Shown here piece by piece: positions 9,382 to 16,740 of a DNA stretch of 64,000 nt (within the stretch, counting starts at the first letter, position 1; every line of letters begins with the position of its first letter). Source of the stretch: Bacteroidaceae bacterium (GTDB lineage: Bacteria; Bacteroidota; Bacteroidia; Bacteroidales; Bacteroidaceae); NCBI GenBank assembly GCA_017619585.1, contig JAFZSA010000031.1, positions 1-64,000 of the forward strand, in the 5' to 3' direction. A program made the position numbers and the translations under genes. The notes beneath the pieces were generated by a model. It was given only the letters and a program-made list of their open reading frames with translations, was not told the origin of the DNA and made no database searches.

Positions 9382-9405
9382 GATAAAACAGAGTTTTTAT
9401 ATTGT

Positions 9406-10596
9406 ATGCGAACAACAAAAATGAACAAACTAACTCTGCTTTTGGCTGTACTGCTAAGCGTTACGGCCGCAAAGGCTGAGGATAAGAAGACCCTCTTCAA
9501 TCCTGAGCAGTATGGTGTAACATCATTGTCAATAGCACCGGATGCACGTGCAGGTGCTTTGGGTGATATAGGTGCCGCTACTGAGGCCGACGTGTATTCT
9601 CAGTATTGGAACCCTGCCAAGTATCCATTCAATGTGGCTCGTGCCGGTGTGGGTATCAGCTACACCCCTTGGCTGCGCAAGATTGTCAGTGATATCAACC
9701 TGGCTACCATAGCCGGTTTCTATCGTATCGGTGACTATTCAGCCGTATCTGCTTCACTTAGGTACTTCAACCTGGGTGAGGTGTATGTAGGCGATTATAG
9801 TGGCGGCATAACTGATATGACCATCAAGCCCTATGAGTTGGCTGTTGACGTAGGCTATAGCCGTATGCTTAGTGAGACTTTCTCAATGGGTGTGAACATG
9901 CGTTTCATATACTCTGATATCAAGTACACACCCGAGGAGAGTACAGCCGGTAAGGCATTTGCTGCTGACATTGCCATGTATCGTTTGGGCTACTTTATGA
10001 TGGGTAACCGCGAGTGCAGCCTGGGTTGGGGTATCAACATCAGTAATATCGGTAGTAAGATTGCCTTTGGCGGTTCTGATGATGCCGAGTTCATCCCCAC
10101 CAACCTGCGTCTGGGTCTGAACCTTACAGTTCCCATCAACGAGTTCAACAAGTTCAGCTTCTCTGTTGATGCCAACAAACTGTTGATTCCTACCTATCCC
10201 AAGCAGCAGGAGGGTGAGGCAGAGAACGACTATCTGGACCGTGTGCAGAAGGACTATTATGATATCTCGCCCATTGCCGGTATCTTCAAGAGCTTTGGTG
10301 ATGCTCCTGGCGGATTCAAGGAAGAGATGCAGGAGATTCGTTGGAGCTTTGGTGCCGAGTACACTTATAACGACCGCTTCATGCTTCGTGCCGGTTATCA
10401 CCACGAGTCAGAGAACAAGGGTAACCGTAAGTACTTCACCGTTGGTGCTGGCTTCAAGATGAGTGTCTTCACCATAGACGCTGCCTATCTGTTCAGTACG
10501 GCTCAGACCAACCCCTTGGACCAGACCATGCGTTTCTCACTTGGCTTCGATCTGGATGGCATGCGTGACCTCTTTGGCAAGATGAAGAGAAGATAA
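9406..10596 (+). CDS. porV: Type IX secretion outer-membrane protein PorV
   Basis: Outer-membrane beta-barrel of the FadL-like PorV/LptO type that shuttles cargo from the SprA translocon to PorU. 396 aa with a signal peptide (LTLLLAVLLSVTAAKAE). The PorV landmark SIAPDARAGALGDIGAATEADVYSQYWNPAKYPF follows, then alternating barrel strands to a C-terminal strand (FSLGFDLDGMRDLFGKMKRR). An ATG five codons downstream (MNKLTLLL) is an alternative start. It is transcribed with porU and ends at a strong terminator. Confidence 0.95.
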   Translation: MRTTKMNKLTLLLAVLLSVTAAKAEDKKTLFNPEQYGVTSLSIAPDARAGALGDIGAATEADVYSQYWNPAKYPFNVARAGVGISYTPWLRKIVSDINLATIAGFYRIGDYSAVSASLRYFNLGEVYVGDYSGGITDMTIKPYELAVDVGYSRMLSETFSMGVNMRFIYSDIKYTPEESTAGKAFAADIAMYRLGYFMMGNRECSLGWGINISNIGSKIAFGGSDDAEFIPTNLRLGLNLTVPINEFNKFSFSVDANKLLIPTYPKQQEGEAENDYLDRVQKDYYDISPIAGIFKSFGDAPGGFKEEMQEIRWSFGAEYTYNDRFMLRAGYHHESENKGNRKYFTVGAGFKMSVFTIDAAYLFSTAQTNPLDQTMRFSLGFDLDGMRDLFGKMKRR

Positions 10597-10623
10597 CACC
10601 ATATATATAAATAGGTATAAAAT

Positions 10624-10656
10624 GCCAACGCCCCACAAGAGCGTTGGCTTTTTTTT
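10624..10656 (+). terminator. Terminator after porV
   Basis: GCCAACGC (10624-10631) pairs with GCGTTGGC (10641-10648), followed by eight T. Confidence 0.9.
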
Positions 10657-10676
10657 AATCTCACGCAGACTAACTA

Positions 10677-10711
10677 TAATTCATAATTCATAATTCATAG
10701 TTCATAGTTTA
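10677..10711. repeat. Heptamer array TAATTCA/TAGTTCA
   Basis: Three TAATTCA and one TAGTTCA plus TAGTTTA in an exact 7-bp period. The sequence TCACGCAGAC just before it recurs before a similar array near 13975. Confidence 0.8.
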
Positions 10712-10749
10712 GTTGCTTAATAGCTTAGCGGATTAGAGCTGAAATATAA

Positions 10750-10793
10750 AGTTTACGTTATCGTTTACGTTGAATAAATCGTTTGCGTTCTCG
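10750..10793. repeat. GTTTACGTT hexamer-type array
   Basis: Degenerate copies of the GTTTAC/GTTATC unit. The same family directly precedes dxr and gmk (in their coding direction). Confidence 0.5.
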
Positions 10794-10860
10794 CAGAGAA
10801 AGGCCGTTTCTCTCTTAGTGATACGGCGTTTCTCTTTTAGCGAAACGGCCTTTCTCTCTC
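10793..10860. repeat. 22-bp tandem repeat, copy set 1
   Basis: Units at 10805-10826 and 10827-10848, with partial units on both sides. The reverse complement of the first unit matches a unit of the array at 42158-42238 with only two differences in 22. The 10597-11032 gap holds only this array, the two arrays before it, the porV terminator and the promoter region after it. Confidence 0.8.
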
Positions 10861-10904
10861 TTCTTTTCTATAAAAAGCACACCAATTAACACACTTTAAC
10901 GAAT

Positions 10905-10939
10905 GGGGGGGGTAAAATGCAAATTTATGTTTACCTTTG
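10905..10939 (+). promoter_or_regulatory. Promoter with a G8 tract at the -33 position
   Basis: -7 TACCTTTG at 10932-10939. Exactly where a -33 TTTG would be expected (about 10909-10912) lies a run of eight G (10905-10912). About 90 nt of leader follow before the secreted-protein gene, including an imperfect GAGGTAT/ATACCCTC hairpin. Confidence 0.5.
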
Positions 10940-11032
10940 CCCTGCCGAGGTATGTGCATTCAATACCCTCGTGCATATGTGAGACAAGCTAATTACCATT
11001 AAAAACAATATTAACTAATACCTTTATATTTT

Positions 11033-13558
11033 ATGAAAACTAAACTAACTTTAATATTAGCTTTATTAGCGTTTTGTGTGAGTGGGGTAAGGGCGGATGA
11101 AACTATTACCTTGATGAACGTAAATGCTGATACACCAATTTCTTGGACAAATACAGCTGATTTTTATGATCATAATTCTGGTAGTGATTGGTATGCTTGG
11201 CTGATAACTAAGAATGCGCCGAAATTAAGATTGGTTTGCACAAATGCAAATAGGTTTATTAGTGCAAATGGAAAACAACTTGCCAATTGTGAATATCTCA
11301 TGATGATGCCATATGGTTATAATATCACTGGCTATACTATCAAATTCACATCATCAGATGCCAATACGGCGACTGTAACTGGTTGGGATAATTTTCGTAC
11401 AGAGAAAGATAAACAAGCTTCAACATCTACTACAGATGTTAAAACATTATCTGTATCTGGCCTGTCAACACAAGTTGTTGAATTTAAGGTTGCCGATAAA
11501 TACATTAATATTCAAGAGTTTAGCGTAACCTATGCATCTAATGGGAGAACTGCGCCATTCACTCAGGGTGCCAAATATCGTATAAAGGGATCGTGGAAAA
11601 GTTTTTATCTTTATGGAGACAAAGATGATAATAAGGAATTGAAAAAAGGTACAGCTCTTCCAATAACTCTTATGACAAATGCCAATTATATTTGGGCAGC
11701 TTCCATGTGGAATGGATCAGACCTTCAATTACAGAATGTCGCATCAAGTTGCTATATAAAAAAAATCCAAACGTCCGATGGCAATTCCGAAAAACTGTTA
11801 ACAGCAACTACTGCCGATATAGAGACTTTTTTACTTGTTGACCGTAATTCTTATGCGACAGGTGCCATTTCTCTCTTTTCAAAATCACACATTGAACGAT
11901 CAAATGCGACTCCGAGATACGCCTTCTTAAATCAATACTCTGGTACAACTGATACTTATGTCGGTAGATATTCTGCTTATCATGAAGGTGATGCCTTCAT
12001 TTTTTCTCGCGTTAAAACTGTAACTTTCTCGTCTGCAGTAGCCGTTAATGGTGGTGATGCTGTATCTACCATCTATGTTGCTACAGATGGAAGTGATTCT
12101 TTCACTCTTCCTGAGGGATATAAATACACTTTCGGGGGTAAGAGTTATAGTGCCGCCAAAGCAGCTGCAGAACTTAAGAAAGCTGGTACTGACGATATAA
12201 GTGTGAACGTTACGGCCTTGCCCGCTGCTGTTACGCTTGAAAATGACAAGTTATATCGCATACAACAAACTTGGACTCAGGGAGGAGGAACAAATTTCTA
12301 TTATCTTTATGCCAACACCTCAGATGCAACAAATGGAGACAGATTATGGAAAGATGCTGTTTCTTCAGGGAGCCTGACAATTCCCACTAAGTTGTTAACT
12401 AATGCAAACTATGTTTGGCAGGCAAAGAGCAATAGTACAAATTGGCAGTTTTTCAATCCTGCGGCGGACAATGGTAATGGCAGATATATTGCCAAAGCTC
12501 CGGAGAACAACGCATCAATAAGCGGTAGTAAAGTAAACTGTTTGGAAGCAACAACAGCAGGTACAGCTGAGTCTTTTACAATAGAAGTTGCACCATCAGA
12601 TGCTACTTATGAACCTGTAGATTTCGTAACTTATCGATATTTGACTTTAAAAGCAACATCCCACACAGGAACATATTTGAATTCTTATGGTATTGGGTCT
12701 CCCCATACGAATTTTGTAGGTTGGCATACTGTAACACACTATGGGTATTACTTTAGATTTGTTCCCGTCAAGACCGTCACGTTTTCTTCAGATGTTGCGG
12801 TGAATAACGGTGATGGCGTATCTACTATCTATGTTGCCCAAGATGGCAGTGATACATTTACTTTACCCGATGGTTATGCATATTATGTTTCAGGAATTTG
12901 GATGAATAATACTGCTGCTGCAACAGCTATTGCTGCTACAGGTACATCAGATATCACAGTAACGGTAACAGATAATTTCTCCATTAATCTCAATAGCGAT
13001 GGAGCTGTTACTCCAACCTATTATGCTACTTTGTATCTACCATTCGATGTGACAATCACTGGAGCAGATGCTTTCACATTGTATAAGAGTGGAAACTACC
13101 TTGTTCCAACAGAGGTTGAAGATAATAAAGTTCCTGCTGGTACTCCTGTTCTTCTGAAGGGAACAAATGCTACGGCTACTGCAACTATCAATACTGGAGA
13201 TGCCTTTAATAGCGGAACTCCATTGTCTTGTGCTCTTACTGGAACATACGTTGATAAGAGTGTTGCCAAGACCGATGGTCTCAGTAATGACTATTATCTG
13301 GGTATAAAGAACTCTAAGGTTGGATTCTACAAGTGGAACGGAACTACATTGAAGGCTAACCGTGCATATCTGACAGCAGCTACCGCATCACAGGTTAAAG
13401 AATTCCTGCTTAATTTTGATGAAGATGGCGTCACAGGTATAGTTTCTTCCCTCGGAGATACGGACGATAGTGCCTCTATCTACAACTTGGCTGGTCAGCG
13501 AGTTAGTAAGGCTCAGAAGGGAATATACATTGTTAATGGAAAGAAAGTCCTCTTCTAA
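11033..13558 (+). CDS. Secreted two-module surface protein, unknown function
   Basis: 841 aa with a signal peptide (LILALLAFCVSGVRAD). Two similar modules of about 250 residues can be seen. Each begins with a lectin-like stretch (YRIKGSWKSFYLYG near 182, YRIQQTWTQGGGTNFYYLY near 404) and ends with VKTVTFSS.VAVN.GD..STIYV (near 329 and 580) plus a small all-beta domain. The C-terminus (SIYNLAGQRVSKAQKGIYIVNGKKVLF) is the tail common on Prevotella surface proteins, probably a type IX or related anchoring signal. The gene is visibly richer in A+T than its neighbours, suggesting transfer or relaxed constraint. A carbohydrate-binding role is a guess. Confidence 0.8.
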   Translation: MKTKLTLILALLAFCVSGVRADETITLMNVNADTPISWTNTADFYDHNSGSDWYAWLITKNAPKLRLVCTNANRFISANGKQLANCEYLMMMPYGYNITGYTIKFTSSDANTATVTGWDNFRTEKDKQASTSTTDVKTLSVSGLSTQVVEFKVADKYINIQEFSVTYASNGRTAPFTQGAKYRIKGSWKSFYLYGDKDDNKELKKGTALPITLMTNANYIWAASMWNGSDLQLQNVASSCYIKKIQTSDGNSEKLLTATTADIETFLLVDRNSYATGAISLFSKSHIERSNATPRYAFLNQYSGTTDTYVGRYSAYHEGDAFIFSRVKTVTFSSAVAVNGGDAVSTIYVATDGSDSFTLPEGYKYTFGGKSYSAAKAAAELKKAGTDDISVNVTALPAAVTLENDKLYRIQQTWTQGGGTNFYYLYANTSDATNGDRLWKDAVSSGSLTIPTKLLTNANYVWQAKSNSTNWQFFNPAADNGNGRYIAKAPENNASISGSKVNCLEATTAGTAESFTIEVAPSDATYEPVDFVTYRYLTLKATSHTGTYLNSYGIGSPHTNFVGWHTVTHYGYYFRFVPVKTVTFSSDVAVNNGDGVSTIYVAQDGSDTFTLPDGYAYYVSGIWMNNTAAATAIAATGTSDITVTVTDNFSINLNSDGAVTPTYYATLYLPFDVTITGADAFTLYKSGNYLVPTEVEDNKVPAGTPVLLKGTNATATATINTGDAFNSGTPLSCALTGTYVDKSVAKTDGLSNDYYLGIKNSKVGFYKWNGTTLKANRAYLTAATASQVKEFLLNFDEDGVTGIVSSLGDTDDSASIYNLAGQRVSKAQKGIYIVNGKKVLF

Positions 13559-13597
13559 ATCCTAAACCTTAATTCATAACCCTTAATAGAAATAGAT

Positions 13598-13771
13598 ATG
13601 AAAAAAATATATAAATCGCCAGAACTTCTGGTTGTTAAACTCTCATCTGAGCGAGAACTGTTGCAAAGTTCATATGTAATTAGTAGCGAACAAGCTGAGG
13701 ATGCCGGTTGGACCAAAGAATACAATAATTCTTCCATCTCCAATCAAAACGTTTGGGATGAGGAATGGTAG
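13598..13771 (+). CDS. Small protein of 57 aa, MKKIYKSPEL type
   Basis: An open frame of 57 codons plus stop starts 39 bp behind the secreted-protein gene, with an A-rich upstream stretch (AATAGAT before the ATG). The product begins MKKIYKSPELLVVKL, a pattern I recognise in many short Bacteroidota proteins of unknown role (MKK-Y--P-L--V-L), and has an acidic, Asn/Ser-rich C-terminus ending WDEEW. It has no signal peptide or membrane segment. It is probably co-transcribed with the upstream gene. The opposite strand also has open frames here, but they lack such resemblance. Confidence 0.6.
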   Translation: MKKIYKSPELLVVKLSSERELLQSSYVISSEQAEDAGWTKEYNNSSISNQNVWDEEW

Positions 13772-13896
13772 TGTTGAAGAATGAAAGAATGAAAGAATGA
13801 AAAAATGAATATAAGGAATTTGTTTTCATCCCTTCGCTTCCTGAGAAGGCCACGAGGGGTATATAAGAAGACATTAGTGTATAAATATTTTTATTT

Positions 13897-13960
13897 AGCC
13901 TCCGCTCGCTGAGAAGCCTGCGGAGGCTTACTTTAACAGCCTCTCCCTTCCATGGAAGGG
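13897..13960. other. Two perfect inverted repeats
   Basis: AGCCTCCGC (13897-13905) pairs with GCGGAGGCT (13920-13928), and CCCTTCCATGGAAGGG (13945-13960) is a perfect palindrome of the REP-like type. Neither has a T tract. The 13772-14304 gap otherwise contains GAATGAAA direct repeats (about 13777-13806), TAATTCA heptamers (13990-14017), the RNA-like element, an octamer array and a REP-like element. Confidence 0.6.
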
Positions 13961-14047
13961 TGATGCTTTAAACTCACGCAGACTTATTTTAATTCATAAT
14001 TCATAATTCATAATTCCTTGTCATTTTTAACAAAAACCCTAATAACC

Positions 14048-14172
14048 CTTTTGCTCTGGCTGAGGCTATGCCTCTGATGCCGTGCCTGTGTTCTTTTACT
14101 TGTGAACAAGTTCCCAGATAAAAGCTCACAGCCACATCATCAATCTCTCTGAGATTTCAGCCAGAACAAAAG
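14048..14172 (-). ncRNA. Structured 125-bp element, diverged copy
   Basis: Outer arms CTTTTGCTCTGGCTGA (14048-14063) and TCAGCCAGAACAAAAG (14157-14172) pair at 15 of 16 positions. Inside are GAGGC-TAT-GCCTC (14062-14074) and AATCTC-TCT-GAGATT (14142-14156), plus an inner long stem. This is the same architecture as the copies at 14851 and 16453 but with different paired bases. The sequence AACAAAAACCCTAATAACCC flanks it on the left, as in the other copies. Strand is assigned to the ispF operon direction and is not certain. It lies downstream of ispF. Confidence 0.6.
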
Positions 14173-14203
14173 CAAAAACAATAAAAACAGTTTTATGTGA
14201 ACA

Positions 14204-14229
14204 GTTGACGAGTAGACAAGTTAACAAGT
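14204..14229. repeat. Octamer array GTTGACGA/GTAGACAA/GTTAACAA
   Basis: Three full copies of the 8-bp unit seen also at 2900, 16616 and 23608, plus a partial copy. Confidence 0.7.
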
Positions 14230-14267
14230 TGTCACCCTTGCTTCTAACCTTTAATCGCTATTTTTAG

Positions 14268-14304
14268 CTCTCCCTCTCCTTTGGGGAGGGATGGGGAGGG
14301 GCTT
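14268..14304. repeat. REP-like element after ispF
   Basis: The palindrome CCCTCTCCTTTGGGGAGGG with a G-rich flank ends directly at the ispF stop codon. Confidence 0.65.
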
Positions 14305-14781
14305 TTAATCATTAATCAGTACAGTGGCGTAGGCGGAGATGCCTTCTTCGCGACCTGTGAAGCCTAACTTCTCTGTGGTGGTGGCTTTGATGCTGACATC
14401 ATCTACGTCTATGCCCATCACTTTGGCCAGACATTCCTGCATGGCGGGGATGTGGGCTTTTAGCTTGGGGCGCTCGGCACAGACGGTAGCGTCAATATTA
14501 CCTACCTGATAACCTTTGGTGGCTATCAGTTCTATGGTCTTGCGGAGCAGGATCTTGCTGTCTATGTTGTGGAACTCCTGACTGTTATCAGGGAAGTGAT
14601 AGCCTATGTCACGCATATTGGCGGCTCCCAAGAGGGCATCGCAAATGGCATGAATCAGTACGTCGGCATCGCTATGACCCAACAGACCGTGTGTGTGTTC
14701 AAGGCGGATACCGCCCAACCAAAGTTCACGTCCTTCTACCAACTGGTGAACATCAAATCCAAATCCTACTCTTATTTTCAT
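14305..14781 (-). CDS. ispF: 2-C-methyl-D-erythritol 2,4-cyclodiphosphate synthase
   Basis: Cytoplasmic enzyme of the non-mevalonate isoprenoid pathway that cyclises CDP-methylerythritol 2-phosphate with release of CMP. 158 aa counted from the ATG at 14781; a TTG three codons earlier is unlikely. Metal ligands D10 and H12 (FDVH) and H44 (in SDADVLIHA) are in place, as are KATTTEKLGFTGREEGISA at the C-terminus. It is the last gene of the minus-strand group yicC-gmk-nadD-ispF. dxr (20956) and dxs (54197) of the same pathway are also in the window. Confidence 0.96.
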   Translation of the reverse strand: MKIRVGFGFDVHQLVEGRELWLGGIRLEHTHGLLGHSDADVLIHAICDALLGAANMRDIGYHFPDNSQEFHNIDSKILLRKTIELIATKGYQVGNIDATVCAERPKLKAHIPAMQECLAKVMGIDVDDVSIKATTTEKLGFTGREEGISAYATVLIND

Positions 14782-14795
14782 ACTTTTCAACTTTT

Positions 14796-14830
14796 ATTCT
14801 CACACAGATCTCACAGATCCCACAGATATT
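14796..14830. repeat. 9-bp repeats of CACAGATCC type
   Basis: Three or four degenerate CACAGATNN units adjoin the left flank of the structured element. A related run (ACGCAGATA) adjoins the copy at 16453. Confidence 0.55.
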
Positions 14831-14850
14831 TAACAAAAACCTTAAAAACC

Positions 14851-14976
14851 CTTTTTGCAAGCTTTGGCACTTTGTGCCTTTGTTCTGCTATTGACAGGAA
14901 TCTGTTTGTAAGCAAGCTTTCATCAGCTTCCGTCAATATCATAACATATCTTTCAGATATCAAAGCTTTCAAAAAG
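14851..14976 (-). ncRNA. Structured 126-bp element, copy between nadD and ispF
   Basis: Outer arms CTTTTTGCAAGCTTTG (14851-14866) and CAAAGCTTTCAAAAAG (14961-14976) pair at 15 of 16 positions. Inside are GGCAC-TTT-GTGCC (14866-14878) and ATATCT-TTC-AGATAT (14946-14960), plus a stem GTCAATA/TATTGAC around the middle. On the minus strand (the direction of the operon) the element is followed by a U-rich run. It is about 85% identical to the copy at 16453. The 14782-15127 gap holds otherwise only repeats. Confidence 0.7.
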
Positions 14977-15062
14977 AAAAACCCCGCTTCGCTAGAAAAC
15001 CATTTGATGGTTGTTTCCCTTTGGCTCTTGAGCTGACTCTAAACTTTCAACTATCAACTAAT

Positions 15063-15147
15063 TTCCCCTCCTTTGGAGGGGGCGGGGGAGGCTTTTAATG
15101 GTTCTCCCTTCAACTAATTCCATCCCCCTAAAGGGGGCCGGGGGGTC
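15063..15147. repeat. Two REP-like elements overlapping the nadD 3' end
   Basis: CCCCTCCTTTGGAGGGG with a G-rich flank (about 15065-15093), and CCCCCTAAAGGGGG with flank CCGGGGGG (about 15123-15147). The second supplies the nadD stop codon and last residues. Confidence 0.75.
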
Positions 15148-15709
15148 CGTAGTATCCTCTTTCTTTTATTTCCTCCCATACGGCAGGGTGGAGGCCTTCG
15201 CCATTATAGTCGGGGTTGGAGATATTCTCTCTTATCTCTGTGCTGCTGATATCTATGAGGGGCGTATCGGCTATGGTAACACCTTGGGGAATGTCTTTCA
15301 GTTCATAGCCTGGCCTGGGATAGACAATCACCTGGTGATGTGCCAATATCTCTTCGTGCTTGTACCAATGTGGAAAACGTTCCCAGTTGTCGGCCCCGAT
15401 AATCAGGACGAATTCACGTTCCGGATAGTCCTGACGCAGATGTTCCAGCGTATGGACCATATAAGAGGGGCGGGGTAGGTGGAACTCGTAATCAGAGACG
15501 GTGATATTGGGAATGTCCTGAACTGCTAACTGTGCCAACTCCAGGCGGGCATTGTCGTCCAACAGCTTCTGGTTCACCTTGAAGGGGTTCTGCGGAGAGA
15601 CCAACAGCCACATCTCATCAACAAGATGTAAATCCAGCAGGGCTTGACTTAGCTGCGTGTGCCCTAAATGAATGGGGTTGAAACTTCCTCCGTATAAGCC
15701 GGTCTTCAT
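15128..15709 (-). CDS. nadD: Nicotinate-nucleotide adenylyltransferase
   Basis: NAD biosynthesis enzyme that joins nicotinate mononucleotide and ATP to form deamido-NAD. 193 aa. The nucleotidyltransferase motif GSFNPIHLGH lies at residues 8-17 and the ISSTEIR signature near the C-terminus. The last residues (GPPGPL) and the stop codon are encoded by a REP-like palindrome, so the native C-terminus has been replaced or trimmed by the repeat. The start ATG is directly preceded, in coding direction, by GCTAACC-type heptamers. It is the third gene of the minus-strand group. Confidence 0.95.
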   Translation of the reverse strand: MKTGLYGGSFNPIHLGHTQLSQALLDLHLVDEMWLLVSPQNPFKVNQKLLDDNARLELAQLAVQDIPNITVSDYEFHLPRPSYMVHTLEHLRQDYPEREFVLIIGADNWERFPHWYKHEEILAHHQVIVYPRPGYELKDIPQGVTIADTPLIDISSTEIRENISNPDYNGEGLHPAVWEEIKERGYYGPPGPL

Positions 15710-15714
15710 TGTGG

Positions 15715-15781
15715 TTGGCGGTTAGCGGTTAGTGGTTAGTGGTTAGCGTAACTATGAACTATGCACTATGAACTATGAATT
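15715..15781. repeat. Heptamer arrays upstream of nadD
   Basis: GGTTAGC/GGTTAGT units (15715-15748; GCTAACC in the nadD direction), then TGAACTA units to 15781. The arrays sit between gmk and the nadD start codon and slightly overlap the gmk 3' end. Confidence 0.8.
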
Positions 15782-16357
15782 GATAAATCCATTCAGGATT
15801 TCCACCGCTTCTTTCTTTGCTTTCTCCAAGTCGTCATTGACAAGGATGCGGTCGAACTGGGGGGCAAAGCTCATCTCATATTCTGCCTTGTTCAGTCGGA
15901 TTTGAATCTGATCTGCAGAGTCGGTATTCCTGCCTTCCAACCTGTGGCGCAATTCCTCTATGCTGGGGGGCTGGATGAACAGGCTTAGGGCACGGTCACC
16001 ATAATACTTCTTTATGTTGCAGCCTCCTTTCACATCAACATCAAAGACTACGTTCTGACCGGCTTCCAGTTGCTTTTCTACCTGATCCTTCAGGGTGCCG
16101 TAGAAGCGGTCGGGATAAACCTCTTCGTATTCTAGGAACTCGTTGTTCTGTATGCGCTGGCGGAACTCCTCGGGTGAGAGGAAGAAATACTCCACACCGT
16201 GCTTCTCCTCGCCACGTGGAGGACGGCTGGTGGCGCTGATGCTGAAGGCCAGCTTAAACTCTGGGTGCTCCTTCATCAGGTACTGAACTATCGTGCTTTT
16301 TCCGCTACCAGAGGGTGCGGAAACTATTAACAATCTACCACTTTTCATTAAACTCAT
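15773..16357 (-). CDS. gmk: Guanylate kinase
   Basis: Cytoplasmic nucleotide kinase converting GMP to GDP. 194 aa with the P-loop SAPSGSGKST (residues 13-22), the GMP-binding region SATSRPPRGEEKHGVEYFF and the lid. Two ATGs are possible (16357 and 16348); homologues usually begin close to the second. The upstream ATG is directly preceded by GTTTACGTT repeats in coding direction. It lies between yicC and nadD, a yicC-gmk neighbourhood common in bacteria. Confidence 0.95.
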   Translation of the reverse strand: MSLMKSGRLLIVSAPSGSGKSTIVQYLMKEHPEFKLAFSISATSRPPRGEEKHGVEYFFLSPEEFRQRIQNNEFLEYEEVYPDRFYGTLKDQVEKQLEAGQNVVFDVDVKGGCNIKKYYGDRALSLFIQPPSIEELRHRLEGRNTDSADQIQIRLNKAEYEMSFAPQFDRILVNDDLEKAKKEAVEILNGFINS

Positions 16358-16361
16358 TTTA

Positions 16362-16390
16362 AAACGTAAACGATAACGTAAACGTAAACA
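16362..16390 (-). repeat. GTTTACGTT array before gmk
   Basis: In the gmk direction it reads as GTTTAC/GTTATC hexamer-type units ending a few bases before the ATG. The same family directly precedes dxr. Confidence 0.7.
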
Positions 16391-16452
16391 ATTTATATCA
16401 CGCAGATAACGCAGATAACGCAGAAATGTTTTTTACAAAAACCTTAAAAACC

Positions 16453-16579
16453 CTTTTTGCAAGCTTTGGCACTTTGTGCCTTTGTTATGCTATTGTCATG
16501 AATCTGACTGTAAGCAAGCTTCCATCATCTCCCTGCCAATATCATAACATATTTTTCAGATATCAAAGCTTTCAAAAAG
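16453..16579 (-). ncRNA. Structured 127-bp element, copy between yicC and gmk
   Basis: Outer arms 16453-16468 and 16564-16579 pair at 15 of 16 positions. It has the same GGCAC/GTGCC hairpin and a near-perfect ATAT(C)T hairpin as the copy at 14851, and the same left flank (ACAAAAACCTTAAAAACCC). The ACGCAGATA repeat runs at 16398-16425 adjoin it. The 16358-16740 gap holds no gene. Confidence 0.7.
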
Positions 16580-16615
16580 AAAAACCTTAAAAAACCTTTT
16601 TCAACGTAAACGTTA

Positions 16616-16657
16616 TAAGTAGACGAGTTAACAAGTTAACAAGCAGACGAGTTGGTA
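16616..16657. repeat. Octamer array
   Basis: GTAGACGA, GTTAACAA, GTTAACAA, GCAGACGA: the 8-bp family also present at 2900, 14204 and 23608. GCTAACC-type heptamers follow at about 16680-16708. Confidence 0.7.
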
Positions 16658-16713
16658 GTTATTTAACGTAAACCACAATCGCTAACCGCTAATCCTTAAC
16701 CGCTAACCCTTTT

Positions 16714-16740
16714 CTCCCCCTAAAGGGGGACGGGGGGTCT
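16714..16740. repeat. REP-like element abutting the yicC stop
   Basis: CTCCCCCTAAAGGGGGACGGGGGG, ending immediately before the yicC stop codon. Confidence 0.75.

Noticed and set aside
14832..14985. Classical MITE or insertion-sequence remnant
   Set aside because: The arms could be terminal inverted repeats, but no target duplication is visible and all stems, including internal ones, are kept with different bases in the diverged copy, which fits an RNA structure better.
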